Shown: positions 22,570 to 33,876 of the stretch, piece after piece | Layout of the letters: each line of letters opens with the position of its first letter | How positions within the stretch are numbered: position 1 is the stretch's first letter | Assembly: GCA_020284085.1 (NCBI GenBank) | Contig: JACEVL010000416.1 | Location: 248,501-312,500 of the forward strand | Source of the DNA: Aporrectodea caliginosa | Taxonomy: Eukaryota; Annelida; Clitellata; Crassiclitellata; Lumbricidae | Direction: 5' to 3' | DNA length: 64,000 nucleotides | The notes under the pieces: model-generated | Databases searched by the model: none | What the model saw: only the letters and a program-made list of their open reading frames with translations | Told to the model about the DNA's origin: nothing | Program-made: the position numbers and the translations under genes

Positions 22570-22975
22570 CCTACTTAAACTCCCAGGACTGAAGGCGCCC
22601 AGGCGTTTGTCTTGGAACTTGGGTCCATTGTCGATTTACTCTTTTTATCACAAAAAATTAACGAAGACTCCAATTGGGTTGAACTTTTTTTACTGTTTGT
22701 TTGTCTCGATGAGGGCTATATTCCGACAAAATATAGATACTAAATTCAGGGTCATTCAAGATCATTTCAAGGTCATAAGAAACAATATCTAACAAAAATT
22801 GAAGAAAAATGATCAGATCTCAGCCAATAATTGATGAAATTGGTTAATTCTTTCTTGATTTTTTTATTTTGAAAAGGGCTATCTATGATAAGAAACAAAG
22901 GATACCAAATGTAAGACGATTAAAAGTTATTTTAAGGACAAAAGAGGTCATTTTTAGACCACGATTTTTCTCTGG
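22570..22975 (-). repeat. Dispersed repeat shared with 32655-33070 and 63390-63600
   Basis: Contains TTCAAGGTCATAAGAAAC, ATCTCAGCCAATAATTGATG and TACCAAATGTAAGACGATT. The same blocks, inverted, make up 32655-33070, and the first part resembles the region from 63390. Probably a non-autonomous transposon family; termini not defined. Confidence 0.65.
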
Positions 22976-23042
22976 TGGTGGTGGTGGTCTGGTGGTGGTG
23001 GTGGTAGTGGTGGTGGTGGTGGTGGTGGTAGTAGTAGTAGTA

Positions 23043-23074
<32 letters not shown>

Positions 23075-23088
23075 TATAATAAAACTAT

Positions 23089-23123
<35 letters not shown>

Positions 23124-23163
23124 CAGTACGTCGTTAAATAATAATTATTAAGTAATAATAATA

Positions 23164-23194
<31 letters not shown>

Positions 23195-23195
23195 T

Positions 23196-23288
<93 letters not shown>

Positions 23289-23290
23289 GC
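22976..23290. repeat. Microsatellites (GGT)n then (TAA)n
   Basis: A GGT tract grades through TAG into long TAA arrays (about 23041-23120 and 23155-23287). Confidence 0.95.
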
Positions 23291-23402
23291 GTAATAATAA
23301 CAAGCATAGTGATAGCAATGACAGTATTAATAGAAATACCACCTGTAATAAAACATCAATAAGAAAACTTTAGCACCAAGACTCCAATTAGAATGTTATC
23401 AA

Positions 23403-23793
23403 CAAAGCTCGAGGGTACGTACCATACGTATTCTATTTTTTGAAAGGTACGTACGTTTTTAACGTACCCTATTTTAGGGTACGTAAACAATACAAAAATA
23501 CGTCACCACGTCATTGCTCATTATAAGAATGTTCAATTTAATTTAAGCAAACAATCACAACCCAGTATACAGCGTAGTAAATTGCTGCAATGCTATATTG
23601 TAGGTCTATGTTTATCCAGCATACATTGCACTTAATGCACTAATGTCAGATTATACGTAGGCTATGGGTCACCGAGTAAACCATAAATAAAATTTTCGTG
23701 TATGATATGTACCATACGCGTATTCTATATTTTGAAAGGTACGTACGTATTTTAACGTATTCTATTTTAGGGTACGCGTACCCTCGAGCTCTG
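23403..23793. mobile_element. 391-bp hAT-like MITE, copy 1
   Basis: Ends CAAAGCTCGAGGGTACG and CGTACCCTCGAGCTCTG are inverted repeats, flanked by a perfect 8-bp duplication GTTATCAA (23395-23402 and 23794-23801). A copy at 52556-52950 has its own, different duplication. Internal GGTACGTACG motifs repeat near both ends. Confidence 0.9.
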
Positions 23794-24249
23794 GTTATCA
23801 ATGACCCAATAATACGCACGATCATCCCTATGGTTGCTAACAAGCGCAGTGTAATATGCCTGACAAAAATAGGCCTATGGTTATTACAGTCATATTATCA
23901 TCATCCTTATTTAGGGTGGTATTTTTAGGATTATCCATAGACAAGTGTCAATTCTAAGTCGATTACAGTCATTAATATACATGTAGGCGTTTAACCAATT
24001 TTATGCAGAATTTTTATTCATCAGAAACAGCTCAAAGATCACGTGCAGTAAAGTAAATGGAGTCAACACGTTTTTCTTTTCACTAAGGGGCCTACAGCCA
24101 ACGTTTTAAGTGCTGACCATGCAATGGAACCATGATAACACACGTGTTCCAAGAAAACTCTTCTTCGGAGTTCCCACTGCTCACCCAAACCACTTTAACC
24201 ACTGCCTACAGCCTCGTCTCATTTCATGAGAAACATTGCGCTGAAGCGG

Positions 24250-25580
24250 ATGTCACGGTTTCAATAATTACATAATTACATGTACACGTATGGTCACATT
24301 GTTTGGTTATCTTTCTCGTCAGGTACATAATTAACCAGTCACAGTAACGCGATTACGCGATGCGTTTTAACTTAAGTATTTCCATGTACCAGTAGTAGTA
24401 GTACTGGTAGTAGTAGTAGTAGTAGCTGTAACAATAGTAATAGTAATAGTAGGCCTAATAGTTATAGTAGGATCATAATAATACAATGTAAGATTGAAAG
24501 GTGTTATAAAATCCGTTGGATAAATAATTCGTTTTTCGCAGGTGGAGAGTTGTCGTAGCTTTGACTTCGATGTCTGGCGTCAGAGATACATCGCTTGGAA
24601 TCGATCGAATAAGTTGAAGTTCATCGATTTCTTTCGTCGCCAGGACAGACAGGGAACGGGAATGATCACACGCAAGGAGTTCATCGGATATACAAATAAG
24701 CTTACGCATGCAATTATGCAATTCGACAGTAAATCAAGTTTTACAGACTCAAACAGATGATTACTCTTTAAAATAATTTGACATTTTTCCCAGATGCCGC
24801 TTCAATCACAGATTAACTCGATATTAGTTAGACTGGGTTGGCCGTAATGTATCTTGTCAGATAAATCGAAACATTTGTTTCTCGAACTCTAAAAACAAGT
24901 TCCAAAAACGTTTTTGAGTGAATGAACTATCTTGATTTTCTGTTAAACTATCGCATGCAAGTTCTGTTGAAACACCATTTTAGAATTGCTAGGTATTGCT
25001 GTTGATTTAGTTATAATTGCATTTCGTTACGATGATAAGTAATGATGTAGTGCGTTCACTGATGTACACACTGTGAGTTACGGACTCTACGTTACGGACT
25101 CTACTCTATAGACCATGAACCAAGCTGGTAAATGTTCATTAAAGCAGTTAATTGTACCAGTTATTTGCAACAATTAAATGTTTACAAGGTGTTACACAGG
25201 TAGTTTCAGAGCTTAACGTGAAAAAATATTTAGTGAAGTTCCATTGTCACAAACAATTATTAATAGAACTTTATGCAACGTTCGAAACTCAACATTGTCA
25301 AGGGTCTCAGTGTTTCACAAGACACTACAGAGCGTGGATCAGTCTGCAGCACTAGACCAAAGTTATTAGTTTGAGCCAAAGCCGACAAAAAACCCGATGC
25401 TGAAAGCTGGAGCCATCTGTCTATAACAGAAAATTATTAACAATTTAAAATTCCAATATTTTGTTGTGACCCTTAATGGGCCGCAATAGTCTACTGTCGA
25501 ATGCCTCAGAAGCGGACGCTTATACCATAACGCATGCAAACACTCACGCGCAATATGAAAATGATTAATAGATTAGGTCC
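24250..25580. repeat. Segment paralogous in part to 46450-46690
   Basis: TTGGTTATCTTTCTCGTCA with its flanks (24290-24400) recurs near 46485, and CATAACGCATGC...AGATTAGG (about 25525-25580) recurs near 46625-46680. The intervening sequence, including the EF-hand exon, is absent from the second place. An old partial duplication. Confidence 0.5.
24542..24728 (+). CDS. Isolated spectraplakin-like EF-hand exon (MACF1/dystonin/shot type)
   Basis: After acceptor TCGTTTTTCGCAG (ending 24541) the frame reads SFDFDVWRQRYIAWNRSNK, then KFIDFFRRQDRQGTGMITRK ending in EFI. In spectraplakins the segment before the first C-terminal EF hand has the form FDFDVWRxxY...W...K...MDFFRRxDxDxDGxITRxEFI, so the match is specific. 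The calcium loop keeps Asp-1, Gly-6, Ile-8 and Glu-12 but has Gln at position 3. After EFI the family sequence is lost and no donor occurs at the expected place; a usable GT is at 24729-24730. No neighbouring exon of such a large cytoskeletal linker was found nearby. It may be a distant exon of a split gene, or a displaced or dead exon. Confidence 0.6.
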
Positions 25581-26208
25581 TACGTATTATAACTTTTTGT
25601 AGCGTCAAAACTGTTTCAAATAATACTATCCGATTTACATGTAAGTGAATCTGTTTTCACCACGGCTGGCAGGCAACATGATCGTCCCTACAAACGTTTG
25701 GCAGAAAGAAGGAAATTCACTATGCACGATTCAGTTCACTATGTAAGGTTACTGTGCCGAATAAGGCCCGGGGTGGAAATAAGGCCCACGCACTTAAAAT
25801 TCAAATATCTCCGAATCTATTCGTCAGATGTCGCCAGAATTTTATATTGTTGACGGGCCTTCATCTGCGACATCTTTGAATTAAAAATATGGCAAGATTT
25901 TTGCGATAATTTATTTTGCAATTTTATTATTTTCGGTTGTGTTAATATCGTAATTATTAATCCTCAGTCTGCGTATTGCATGCATGTTGCTATGATAATA
26001 TAATATTTATGTAAACAGCGAATATTGGCAAGACTATGTAGACTGAAAAACTTAATTATGCACTTTAGAATTACCCGGATATTGGTCGAAATGTTCATGG
26101 CGTGCTGGTGAGGGTAACAAGGCCCACCTTTCTGTGGGTAACAAGGCCCTATGCAATGTGTGCAGACAATATACACAGTTGAGCATGACGAAATATGGAC
26201 AGTGCGGA

Positions 26209-27297
26209 CAGTGGCGTAGCAAAGTTTTTGGGGGCCCTTGTGCAGAGCTTCGGTGGTGGGCCCTCCCCTTGGACCCCACCTTTGATTTCAGACAACAAAA
26301 CACTGCAAAATGCGCTCTTGCATACAATATAAATAAGGTAAGGTAATCAAATTTGACAGGTCACAAGTGTCAAGTCCATTGTATTCTAAGAAGAACCCTA
26401 AAAGTTTAAATGTTCGTTAGAGCGCTTTCTCGTGCGCAAAAATATCCACCACTTTTGAAGTATCAAGCTTTTTGGCATATTCATTTTCTATTGACAACAT
26501 TGCCAGGTCGCTCAGCCGCTCTTCTAACATGGTACTTCGTCGATAGTTTTTGATGAGCTTCAGTTTTGAAAATGATCGATCATAATTATGTCGCAACAGT
26601 CACAGGCAAAGTCAGCAGCAACATGTAGGCAATATAGACATCACTGAATGTAGACTAGAGAACAAAGTAGACTATGAATAGGCTAGGTCTAACAGTTGCG
26701 CAATTTCGAAGATGGTTGACCTCGTTGACAACTTCGAATGACAGCCTGCGCAATATGACAATAGCTAAGCTGGAAAAGCAAGCGAAATGTCGGTATCATA
26801 CTGATTAGCTAACAATTCGGACGCTGCATAGGCCTACAGTTCGTCGTCAGAGGCATCCAAAAGTGTTGAAGGCAACAGAGCGCTATCCGTTGCAGCCAAC
26901 GAACTAAGGATGAGAAATCGCTGTTTGATTTGTCCACTGTATATAGAGTGTGTACGCTGTACATGTAGATTTAAATAAATAAATAGCAGAGATTTGAGTC
27001 CCGTAATTCGTAGGCAGTGATTCAGAAGCACTTGCCCATTTTGAATAGGCGCCGCGCCATTTAAGATCCCCATGCACGGCCCGTTCTAGCCTGAGATTTT
27101 TAAACCTCTGAAATAAGCCACATTTGCAATCCGCACGCTCTCTTGCACAGAGGAACATGAGACGCAGCCAGCGTTCTTACCGATATAGGTAACTGGGCTT
27201 CGTTAAGTTGATTTTATTACATTCTGAAGGAAAGCCCCTGTGCCGCCGTGGGCCCTTGTGCTTTGCACAACCTGCACAACCTATTGCTACGCCACTG
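26209..27297 (-). mobile_element. hAT transposon remnant with CAGTGGCGTAGC ends
   Basis: Starts CAGTGGCGTAGCAAAG and ends TTGCTACGCCACTG, flanked by a perfect 8-bp duplication AGTGCGGA (26201-26208 and 27298-27305). This terminus is typical of hAT elements. It contains the remains of a transposase C-terminus on the minus strand. It sits inside the older TIR element 25743-27797. Confidence 0.9.
26417..26637 (-). pseudogene. hAT transposase C-terminal dimerisation region, frameshifted
   Basis: On the minus strand YIAYMLLLTLPVTVA is followed, after a frame change near 26590, by DRSFSKLKLIKNYRRSTM and EERLSDLAMLSIENEYAKKL, with a stop at 26417-26419. The SFSxLKLIKxxxRSTM...RLxxLAxLSIE pattern is the hATC domain of hAT transposases. 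Only the last part of the protein remains, so the element is non-autonomous. Confidence 0.85.
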
Positions 27298-27799
27298 AGT
27301 GCGGACAGTGGTTACATGATGAATGTATTGGTTTAGATTCAGTAGTAGAAGCAGAAACATTCGTTTGCCCGTATTATGACGAATAATAAAATAATAAAAT
27401 AATAATTTCAAGAAAAAGCCTGAATTAATGACTACACATTTTCATCACATTTATTTGATTCCGGACGACTATAATCAATCAATAGCTGTCCATCTCATAA
27501 GAAACAGTGTCAATTTCATGTTTTACACTGTAAAGCGGACATTTAAACGACGACAAAAGACACTTTTTAAGTTGGGCCTTGTTACATGCGGTGCTCGGTA
27601 ATAAGGCCCACATGATGCCTTCTACAAAAAATTATTTCCTACTATGCGGAATTTTATTTCATGAAAATAATTAATCCACTATGTAACTACTTCCATACAC
27701 TGATCATATGACTATTTTCCATAGTTACAGTTCCATACCAGTAGCCGTTTTTTGGCAAAGTTCCTTAGGTGGGCCTTATTCGGCACAGTGACCTTACTG

Positions 27800-28290
27800 A
27801 TACTGATACTGGTTTTACAGATTTTAAGGGTACTATGATATTTACCTGAGTTATAATTACAGGTGCGTGCAATTGACTAGGTATTCTAAGCTGTTCAGAA
27901 ATACTAAAATGCCCGAGCCGAATCATTGTTTGCAAAACGAGTAGGCTATATTTAGAGGGATGGGGTCTGTTTATTAGGTAGGCATCCTGTCGTCATTTTA
28001 TCAATACTTTATTTCTGCGTATACAATATCATTATTTTCTCTTCAGAGAGAATTGTTGTAGTCTGCTTTGGTTCCGTTCATTTTAGTCGATCTTTGGCCA
28101 ATTTGGACGGCTATTATGTCCCACGGGTCTTAATAATTAGTCATTGTATGCTTGACACCTAGAGTCTTGAGATTTTAACACTGTCGAATTTGGTGCTGCA
28201 TGCCATAGTCATTAGCCTACTGATGGTACAAAATAATGTCAAGTAGCCAGGTCTACAGACTTGTCCGTTCACATTTCCTATCTTACAGGT
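27800..28290. other. Spacer before lectin 2 promoter region
   Basis: No exon or transposon end recognised. Confidence 0.4.
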
Positions 28291-28299
28291 GTCACTTGT

Positions 28300-29261
28300 A
28301 TTGCATTGCTGCTAACACTCATTCTAATATTCAAAGTTTTTATACTAATTTCACTTTTAGCACACGGCCTACAATCAACTAACAATTCATAGGTAGGCCT
28401 ATGCACAGGTAAACATCGATTGCAAATTCTTGCCTATTCTCAAGCAAGTTCATCGACTGCGATAAAAGTTTTGAGATCACGGCCCTTTTGTCAAATAATT
28501 ATAAGCTTAACACAAGGATTCCAGATTAAGTCTGATATATTATATATAATATTCTATATATGTGTATATATATTACATATTTACCGAGTTAAACTGGTCT
28601 CTCTCAAGACTGGGTTTGTATGACACTGATAAATATGGGAGATTTACATGACGTCATTTCCTTACAGGAATTATTACTGAAAGAGACTTGAAGTGATTTA
28701 CTAAGTCTTTGAGCTTAACCTTCCGCTGAAGTTTTCCATTTAGGCTATGAATCTAGGCCTACACTTAATAAAACAGACCCAAACTATTGTTATGTATAAT
28801 TATGAATTATAATTCCTCTAAAATCCCAGACGATGCCACGAGGACTTTCCACATTCAATTAGATTGAATAACCAGCAAACCAGGATATAATATATCCTGG
28901 TCTTTAGCGACCTCTGTTTGCTGGTTATTAATCCACATGACCGTATAATTCATGCCATGTGTGGCCTTTGTGTGAGTAATGCAAATGCGAACAGCCGTCT
29001 CAATTATGTTGATCTAAAATTAAATAGGCTCTTCGTGTTTGGTATAATTATGTGAAGGGCGTGCCTTTAGATAGCCGCAATGTCGATGATATAAACAACG
29101 GTCGGCAATCATGTGCGTTTAAGCACATGACTCATTGCAAAATTTTAACTGTATAAATTCGCTGAGTGAAGTAACCTATTCAGTAGAGTGCATTTACTCA
29201 GCGTACGTCGCCGCAGTTGTGTCCTAGCCTTTCATGAAGCTTTCAAACCTTAGTTGTGAGA
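28300..29261 (+). promoter_or_regulatory. Promoter/5' flank of C-type lectin 2
   Basis: About 950 bases upstream of the start codon are closely related to 56190-57102 upstream of the paralogue. A TATA-like TATAAATT is at 29152-29159, about 110 bases before the ATG. AAGCACATGACT (29121-29132) includes an E-box-like CACATG and is present at the same place in the paralogue. Around 28870-28930 a fold-back of AACCAGCAAAC and GTTTGCTGGTT, with an inner GGATATAATATATCC, could form a hairpin. Transcription start not determined. Confidence 0.5.
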
Positions 29262-29485
29262 ATGGCAAAGTATTTCTTCGTTGTCTTGCTATTGTTAGCA
29301 ATGAATGTGGGCAACTATTTTGTAAAAGGACAAAGTACCGTTGGTGACTGCAGCAATGATGAACAAAATAAATGTTGCAGCGACGCGTTTTTTACTTTAG
29401 CCAACACCATTCAATCAGAATTTCAGAATCTTAAAGCTCAAATCTCACGTCTGGAGCATTGCGCCGAATGTCAGAAACCGCCTCG
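29262..29485 (+). CDS. C-type lectin 2, exon 1: signal peptide and short neck
   Basis: ATG at 29262 opens MAKYFFVVLLLLAMNVGNYF, a signal peptide, followed by QSTVGDCSNDEQNKCCSD and a helical heptad segment TLANTIQSEFQNLKAQISRL. The latter looks like a short coiled-coil neck able to oligomerise the lectin. The exon ends with two bases of a codon before donor CTCG|GTAAGT (GT at 29486-29487), phase 2. This fits the acceptor of exon 2 at 31836. A near-identical exon is at 57103-57326. Secreted protein inferred. Confidence 0.85.
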
Positions 29486-30205
29486 GTAAGTATATTCCTG
29501 TTGCGGTAAAAGAAATAATTTAAAACTTGCGTTTAATTATCGGACTCAAATTACTACTCGTGCCTTTGTTTAAAGTTTAAGCAAAGGCGTCAGCAGTTAT
29601 TTGAGACCTTAAACCAATGCTTCCCAAATTGGTGGTACGGTACGCGAAACGGTGCCGGTCCGCAAGATCTCAGTTGCCAGTCCGCAAAGTGAGTCAAGAA
29701 ACTGGTCAAATTGTCTCGGAATCAAGAAATGATTATTATATTTTTAAAGGTCATGACAAAAGAACACTTATTAGGCTAATATCTTAGTAAAAGACAATTT
29801 CAATTGTAATACATATTTGAGGAATTTAGGTGATCGAAAACGAAAATGAGAAATAATTAATAAATTGGGCACCGGTCCTCCTGCAGTAGGAAAATTCTTG
29901 CCGGTCCGTGACTCTGAGAGTTAATTCTTGCCGGTCCGTGACACTGAAAAGTTATCTACTGCCGCTCCGTGACACTGAAAAGTTTGGTAAGCGCTGGCTT
30001 AAGCAACTAAACTATTCTGAGTCTCAGGGCAGTACAATGTACAAATATAGCCTTCGCGATTTGCAGGTTATGCGCACCCTTTTGTTTATTATATCACGCC
30101 CTTAGTTGTTACTGATACATTTTCAATATTGTAGCGCTCAACATGTGAGCATCAAGCAGCGGAAAAAGGGTGTCTTTAAGAGTCTAGAGAAAACCATATT
30201 ATTGT

Positions 30206-30980
30206 TATATGCAGCATCAATGTCACGAACAGAGGCCCAATAGCATTCCAGTACTGCCGCGGTGCCGCCACTCAGAAGTCCCGACGAACACGGGTGGTGG
30301 TTCGAAAGCAGGGTGCAATCAAATCATTTTTGCGAGGCAGAGCGGAGCGCCCGTCGACCAATCTGAGTACCTACAGGAAGGCATAGCACAGCAATGTAAC
30401 CCGGAGCGGTGCCAGTCATAGCCTTCCAAACCAGCGGTGCATCGACAAATACGCCCGTGACAAATGCGCCCGACAAAAACGCCCCGACTAAAACGCCCTG
30501 ACAAATGCGCCCGCCCCTACCTGTTGAATTAGACGAAAAATGAGATACAGCGCAGTTCTCCAGAGGTAGTCGAGAATTGGAACAGTCCCATAACTGCTGG
30601 AAACCACCTGCAATCAACGAATTAACTGAACATATTTGTTTTTAGTGGAAGGCTGCCTTCGTTCTTTGCCGAATGTCGGGTAGCATTTGTCGGTTTTCAT
30701 ATGGCGCTACTGTCGGGGCGCATATGTCGGGGTTTTATGTGGTTTTTTGGCGCTTTTGTCGGGATGCTTTTGACGGGTCGCATTTGTCAGAGGCGCTTTT
30801 GGCGGGTTACCAAACCAGAGTAACAATCTTGTACCCGATCAGCAAAAGGATGCCAGTGGAGCTTGCGTCGTATGTAGTCGGATATAAGTGAATATTTCGG
30901 CAGGTCATGCAGTAGTCTGGCTGCTGCATTATGAAGGAGCTGAAGTTGATGTAGTCGGAACACATGAAGGCCCAGGAGGA
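30206..30980 (-). mobile_element. CR1/L2-like LINE fragment, interrupted
   Basis: On the minus strand, from about 30980, YIRRKLHWHPFADRVQD is followed (beyond an inserted element at 30435-30809) by PLVWKAMTGTAPGYIAVLCL and VGTQIGRRALRSAS. These are consecutive blocks of a LINE ORF2 C-terminal region. The upstream part is out of frame in places. It lies in intron 1 of lectin 2, antisense. Confidence 0.8.
30435..30809. mobile_element. 375-bp non-autonomous element with 9-bp target duplication (MULE-like?)
   Basis: CCAAACCAG occurs on both sides (30426-30434 and 30810-30818), and the LINE coding sequence is continuous if the intervening 375 bases plus one duplication are removed. The ends are inverted arrays of units like GACAAATGCGCCC (left) and GGGTCGCATTTGTC (right). 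A 9-bp duplication is typical of Mutator-like elements, but the terminal bases themselves match poorly. Confidence 0.7.
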
Positions 30981-31159
30981 CTCAGTTACAGTGGTGAGAA
31001 CAAATGAGTGAACTATGTTTTGATTGATATCTGCAGTTTAACACCAACAGTTAATAATCAATTTATGGGTGTATATAGACTATAATTATGTTGTTTTTGA
31101 TCGTGTTTTTGTCATTATAACGTGTTGCTAACTTAAAATTTTCATTGTTGTATATCTGT

Positions 31160-31810
31160 AGTTTTCAACATTATCTCATATATAGGTATGGCAGAACCTA
31201 AAAAAAATTTAAGAAGTGGCTTTTTGCGGGAGGGGCCGATGTTTAATTTTTTTGAATTTTCGACGTCATATCCATGAGTTATCGGCTATTGACCTGTGTG
31301 ACAAAGTGTTCATCACGTTGCCTGCTGTCATTAAGAGAATCTAGCTGCCACGTATTGATCACGTGCACCTCACTGTTGGAAGCGATGGACCGCGACTGAT
31401 GAGTTGTTCAGGACCGCGTGTCTCGCGACCCTACCCGGGTCGATCCCGCATGACAGCCCGTGCGATCCTTCCGCCGTCACGAAGCCCTCCGGAACGAAAG
31501 ATGTGCGATTCGCAGGTCGTCGCTCCCAAACGCAAGGAACACCGCGATTGTTATTGCCTCATCGTCTACCCGCAAAATGGAAACGAAGGATGACAGCGGC
31601 AGCGCGAGCAGCCAGTCACCGGCGTGAGTCGCAGCTGTCGCCCCGAGGAGGGACTCATTATTATTTGTCCGAGGTATTATTGATCTCACGGGCGTTGCAA
31701 ACTATATCCAGAGATGTGCTTGGTGAAGCTCAAGAATGGCAACTAACTCGACAGCAATTGGAACTCAGTTCGGGAAATATGCTCGTAAATTAGTATAACC
31801 ATTAACCACT
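31160..31810. other. Intron 1 segment with a GC-rich block
   Basis: The interval 31340-31660 is clearly more GC-rich than its surroundings and has open frames on both strands (for example 31404-31793, plus). No domain or transposon motif is recognised. It lies between the LINE and exon 2 of lectin 2. Confidence 0.35.
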
Positions 31811-31835
31811 CTGTCATGAATTTATTTTACTTCAG

Positions 31836-32023
31836 GGGCGAGTGTCCAAAAGGCTTCAACAATGGTGTTTCTGGATTTCCGAAATGTTACGCCGCTCTCA
31901 ACGAGACAGTTAATTGGAACAGGGCTCAAGAAAGGTGCAGGGAGTTGCATAGCAACGCACATCTGGCCGTTATCATGAACAGCCGAGAAGAACAGACAAT
32001 TACTGGGATACTCCATAATCGAA
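31836..32023 (+). CDS. C-type lectin 2, exon 2: first half of CTLD
   Basis: Acceptor ATTTTACTTCAG ends at 31835; donor CGAA|GTATAA starts at 32024. The 188-base exon encodes GECPKGFNNGVSGFPKCYAA, NWNRAQERCRELHSNAHLAV and a helix REEQTITGILHN. These are the first disulfide, the RAxExCRELxSNAHLAV helix/strand and the second helix of a CTLD. It starts in the frame left by exon 1 (phase 2) and ends phase 1, as needed by exon 3 at 33301. The paralogous exon at 61210-61397 has the same length. Confidence 0.9.
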
Positions 32024-32059
32024 GTATAACGTCTGTTTTTATTACTATTTCATATTAAA

Positions 32060-32640
32060 TTGGTTAATGTCACTGTATGCAAATCAGCAGCACTAAACAT
32101 CTCTCTTAAATCTTCAAAAGCCTCGACTACCTACGTACTTACTCACAGCACACCATCTGCATCTTTGCAGGCCAGGACAGAGGGGTCAGATGGACCAGCT
32201 GCCACGGGCCTACGATGTTGAGGAGCCCTACTCTCCCTACTAAGGGGAAGGGGATCCATTATCGTAAAGATTAATGCAGATAAAATAGAGATAAATTATA
32301 AATAAATAAATTAGAACTGTTTCGAATATTCGCAATGCGAATAATGATTTGTGATCTAAACTCTCTTTAAAACGCTGATTGACTACCAAAATACTTAATA
32401 AGCAGTTTGGAATTAATGGGGCTCACATTTCCAATTTGGCCTGAGTTGATTATCACGGGTCTGCATTTATGGTGTGTGAATCACCCGCTGTCTGACTACT
32501 GTCGATTTATTATAATCTTTTATCATCTTCGTTTATTAATTCAAACTGACACGAACGCAGTATGATTTCAAGTCATAGTAAGAACTGATGATCACAAGTT
32601 ATTATGGGAGTGGAATTTAACTGTTTGGCAACCATGCAGG
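32060..32640. other. Intron 2 of lectin 2, first part
   Basis: No exon or element terminus recognised; AT-rich. Confidence 0.4.
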
Positions 32641-32654
32641 GCGCCCATCTGTCC

Positions 32655-33240
32655 TACTCCTCATGTTAAGACGATCAAAAGTTATTTTAAGGACAAAATG
32701 GTCAATTTCAGACCATGATTTGACTCTAAAATTGACCTTTTTGTCTTTAAAATAACTTTTGCTCGTCTTACATTTGGTATCCTTCTTTCTTATCACAGGT
32801 AGCCCTTATCAAGACGAGAAATGCAAGAAAAAAATTAACCAATTTCAACAATTATTGGCAGAGATATGATAATTTTACTTCAATGTTTGTTGAATTTCGT
32901 TTCTTATGACCTTGAAATGACCCTCAATTTAGTATCTATATTTCATCTGGTCGAACGAACAGTAGAAAAGTTCATCCAAATTGGACTCTTACGTAATATT
33001 TTGTGATAAAAAGAGTAAATCGACAATGGACCCAAGTTCCAAGACCCAAGCATGTGCGCCTTCAGTCCTGGGAGTTTAAGTAGGACATGTTCGGGGGCTT
33101 TGAGGGACCTCAGGATAACATTTTAAAATTCTGTAAAAATATTTCTAGACAATATATGAATAGAATAATGGAACTAGGGAATGGTAAAAACTAGGGAATG
33201 GTTGGTTTCTACAATGTATCATTTTTCTGGACACACCTAA
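32655..33240 (+). repeat. Dispersed repeat in lectin 2 intron
   Basis: The first part (to about 33070) is an inverted match to 22570-22975. The last part (33045-33240) matches 13115-13300. An internal inverted pair surrounds 32690-32760 (AAGTTATTTTAAGGACAAAA and its complement). The end, CATTTTTCTGGACACACCTA, looks like a transposon terminus. Confidence 0.6.
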
Positions 33241-33248
33241 TATATAGG

Positions 33249-33288
<40 letters not shown>

Positions 33289-33300
33289 TATACTTTTTAG

Positions 33301-33593
33301 ACTGTCCACGAACAGAGCACAGATTTCGTGATAATAATCTTGAGCAGGTAGATGCATTTTGGATTGGCGCTAGAAGGAAGAACATTTCCGATTGCAACTC
33401 AACGTTTGAATGGATATCAAACAACGGAGCGACTTTTCCCATACAGTACAGCAACTGGCATCCTGAAGAACCTAACTGTGCTAAGCAAAGTGAGGCATGT
33501 GTATCCATAAATAAATACCAAGCCTCTAGGTGGAATGATTTGACGTGCACGTGGACTGCTTGTCCTTTGTGCGAGGTTACGATTAATGTCTGA
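33301..33593 (+). CDS. C-type lectin 2, exon 3: second half of CTLD
   Basis: Acceptor TATACTTTTTAG ends at 33300, just after a TA microsatellite; stop at 33591-33593. The exon encodes VDAFWIGARRKNISDCNSTF, SNWHPEEPNCAKQSEACVS and ASRWNDLTCTWTACPLC. The EPN and WND motifs of a calcium-dependent, mannose-type site are both present. The phase-1 start matches exon 2. With exons 1 and 2 it completes a secreted protein of about 235 residues. The exon is the left end of a tandemly duplicated block whose second copy is at 40133. Confidence 0.9.
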
Positions 33594-33876
33594 TTGTCGT
33601 CAGTTTTTAACGTTTCTTTAAACTCATGACCAGATACTAAAATAGTTGTGCTGCTTAATCTATTGGAACATTATTCAGACAATGCAATTATTGTATTATG
33701 TCAATTAGAACCAACAGCCATTTAGAGTCTTTGATCAATAACATTATTATAGCAGTGCATACTGCATAGTATCTCTTTTCTTGGTACGGCAGTATAAAAA
33801 ACAACATTCAACCAAGTAAAGTGTAAGGGAGGGAAAGGCATAGAGGATATGTTTATTTCTGTTCGTAGGCCATTGA

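Larger units (their letters stand above)
25743..27797. mobile_element. TIR DNA transposon remnant with AAGGCCCAC repeats
   Basis: Both ends carry GTAAGGTYACTGTGCCGAAT followed by AAGGCCC in inverted orientation (25743-25770 and 27771-27797). The interior repeats AAGGCCCAC (for example near 25785, 26120, 27575 in either orientation). No target duplication is clear. The element was later split by the hAT at 26209-27297. No transposase recognised. Confidence 0.65.

Noticed and set aside
31404..31793. 129-codon frame in a GC-rich intron block
   Set aside because: No domain, frames open on both strands because of base composition, and no splice support.
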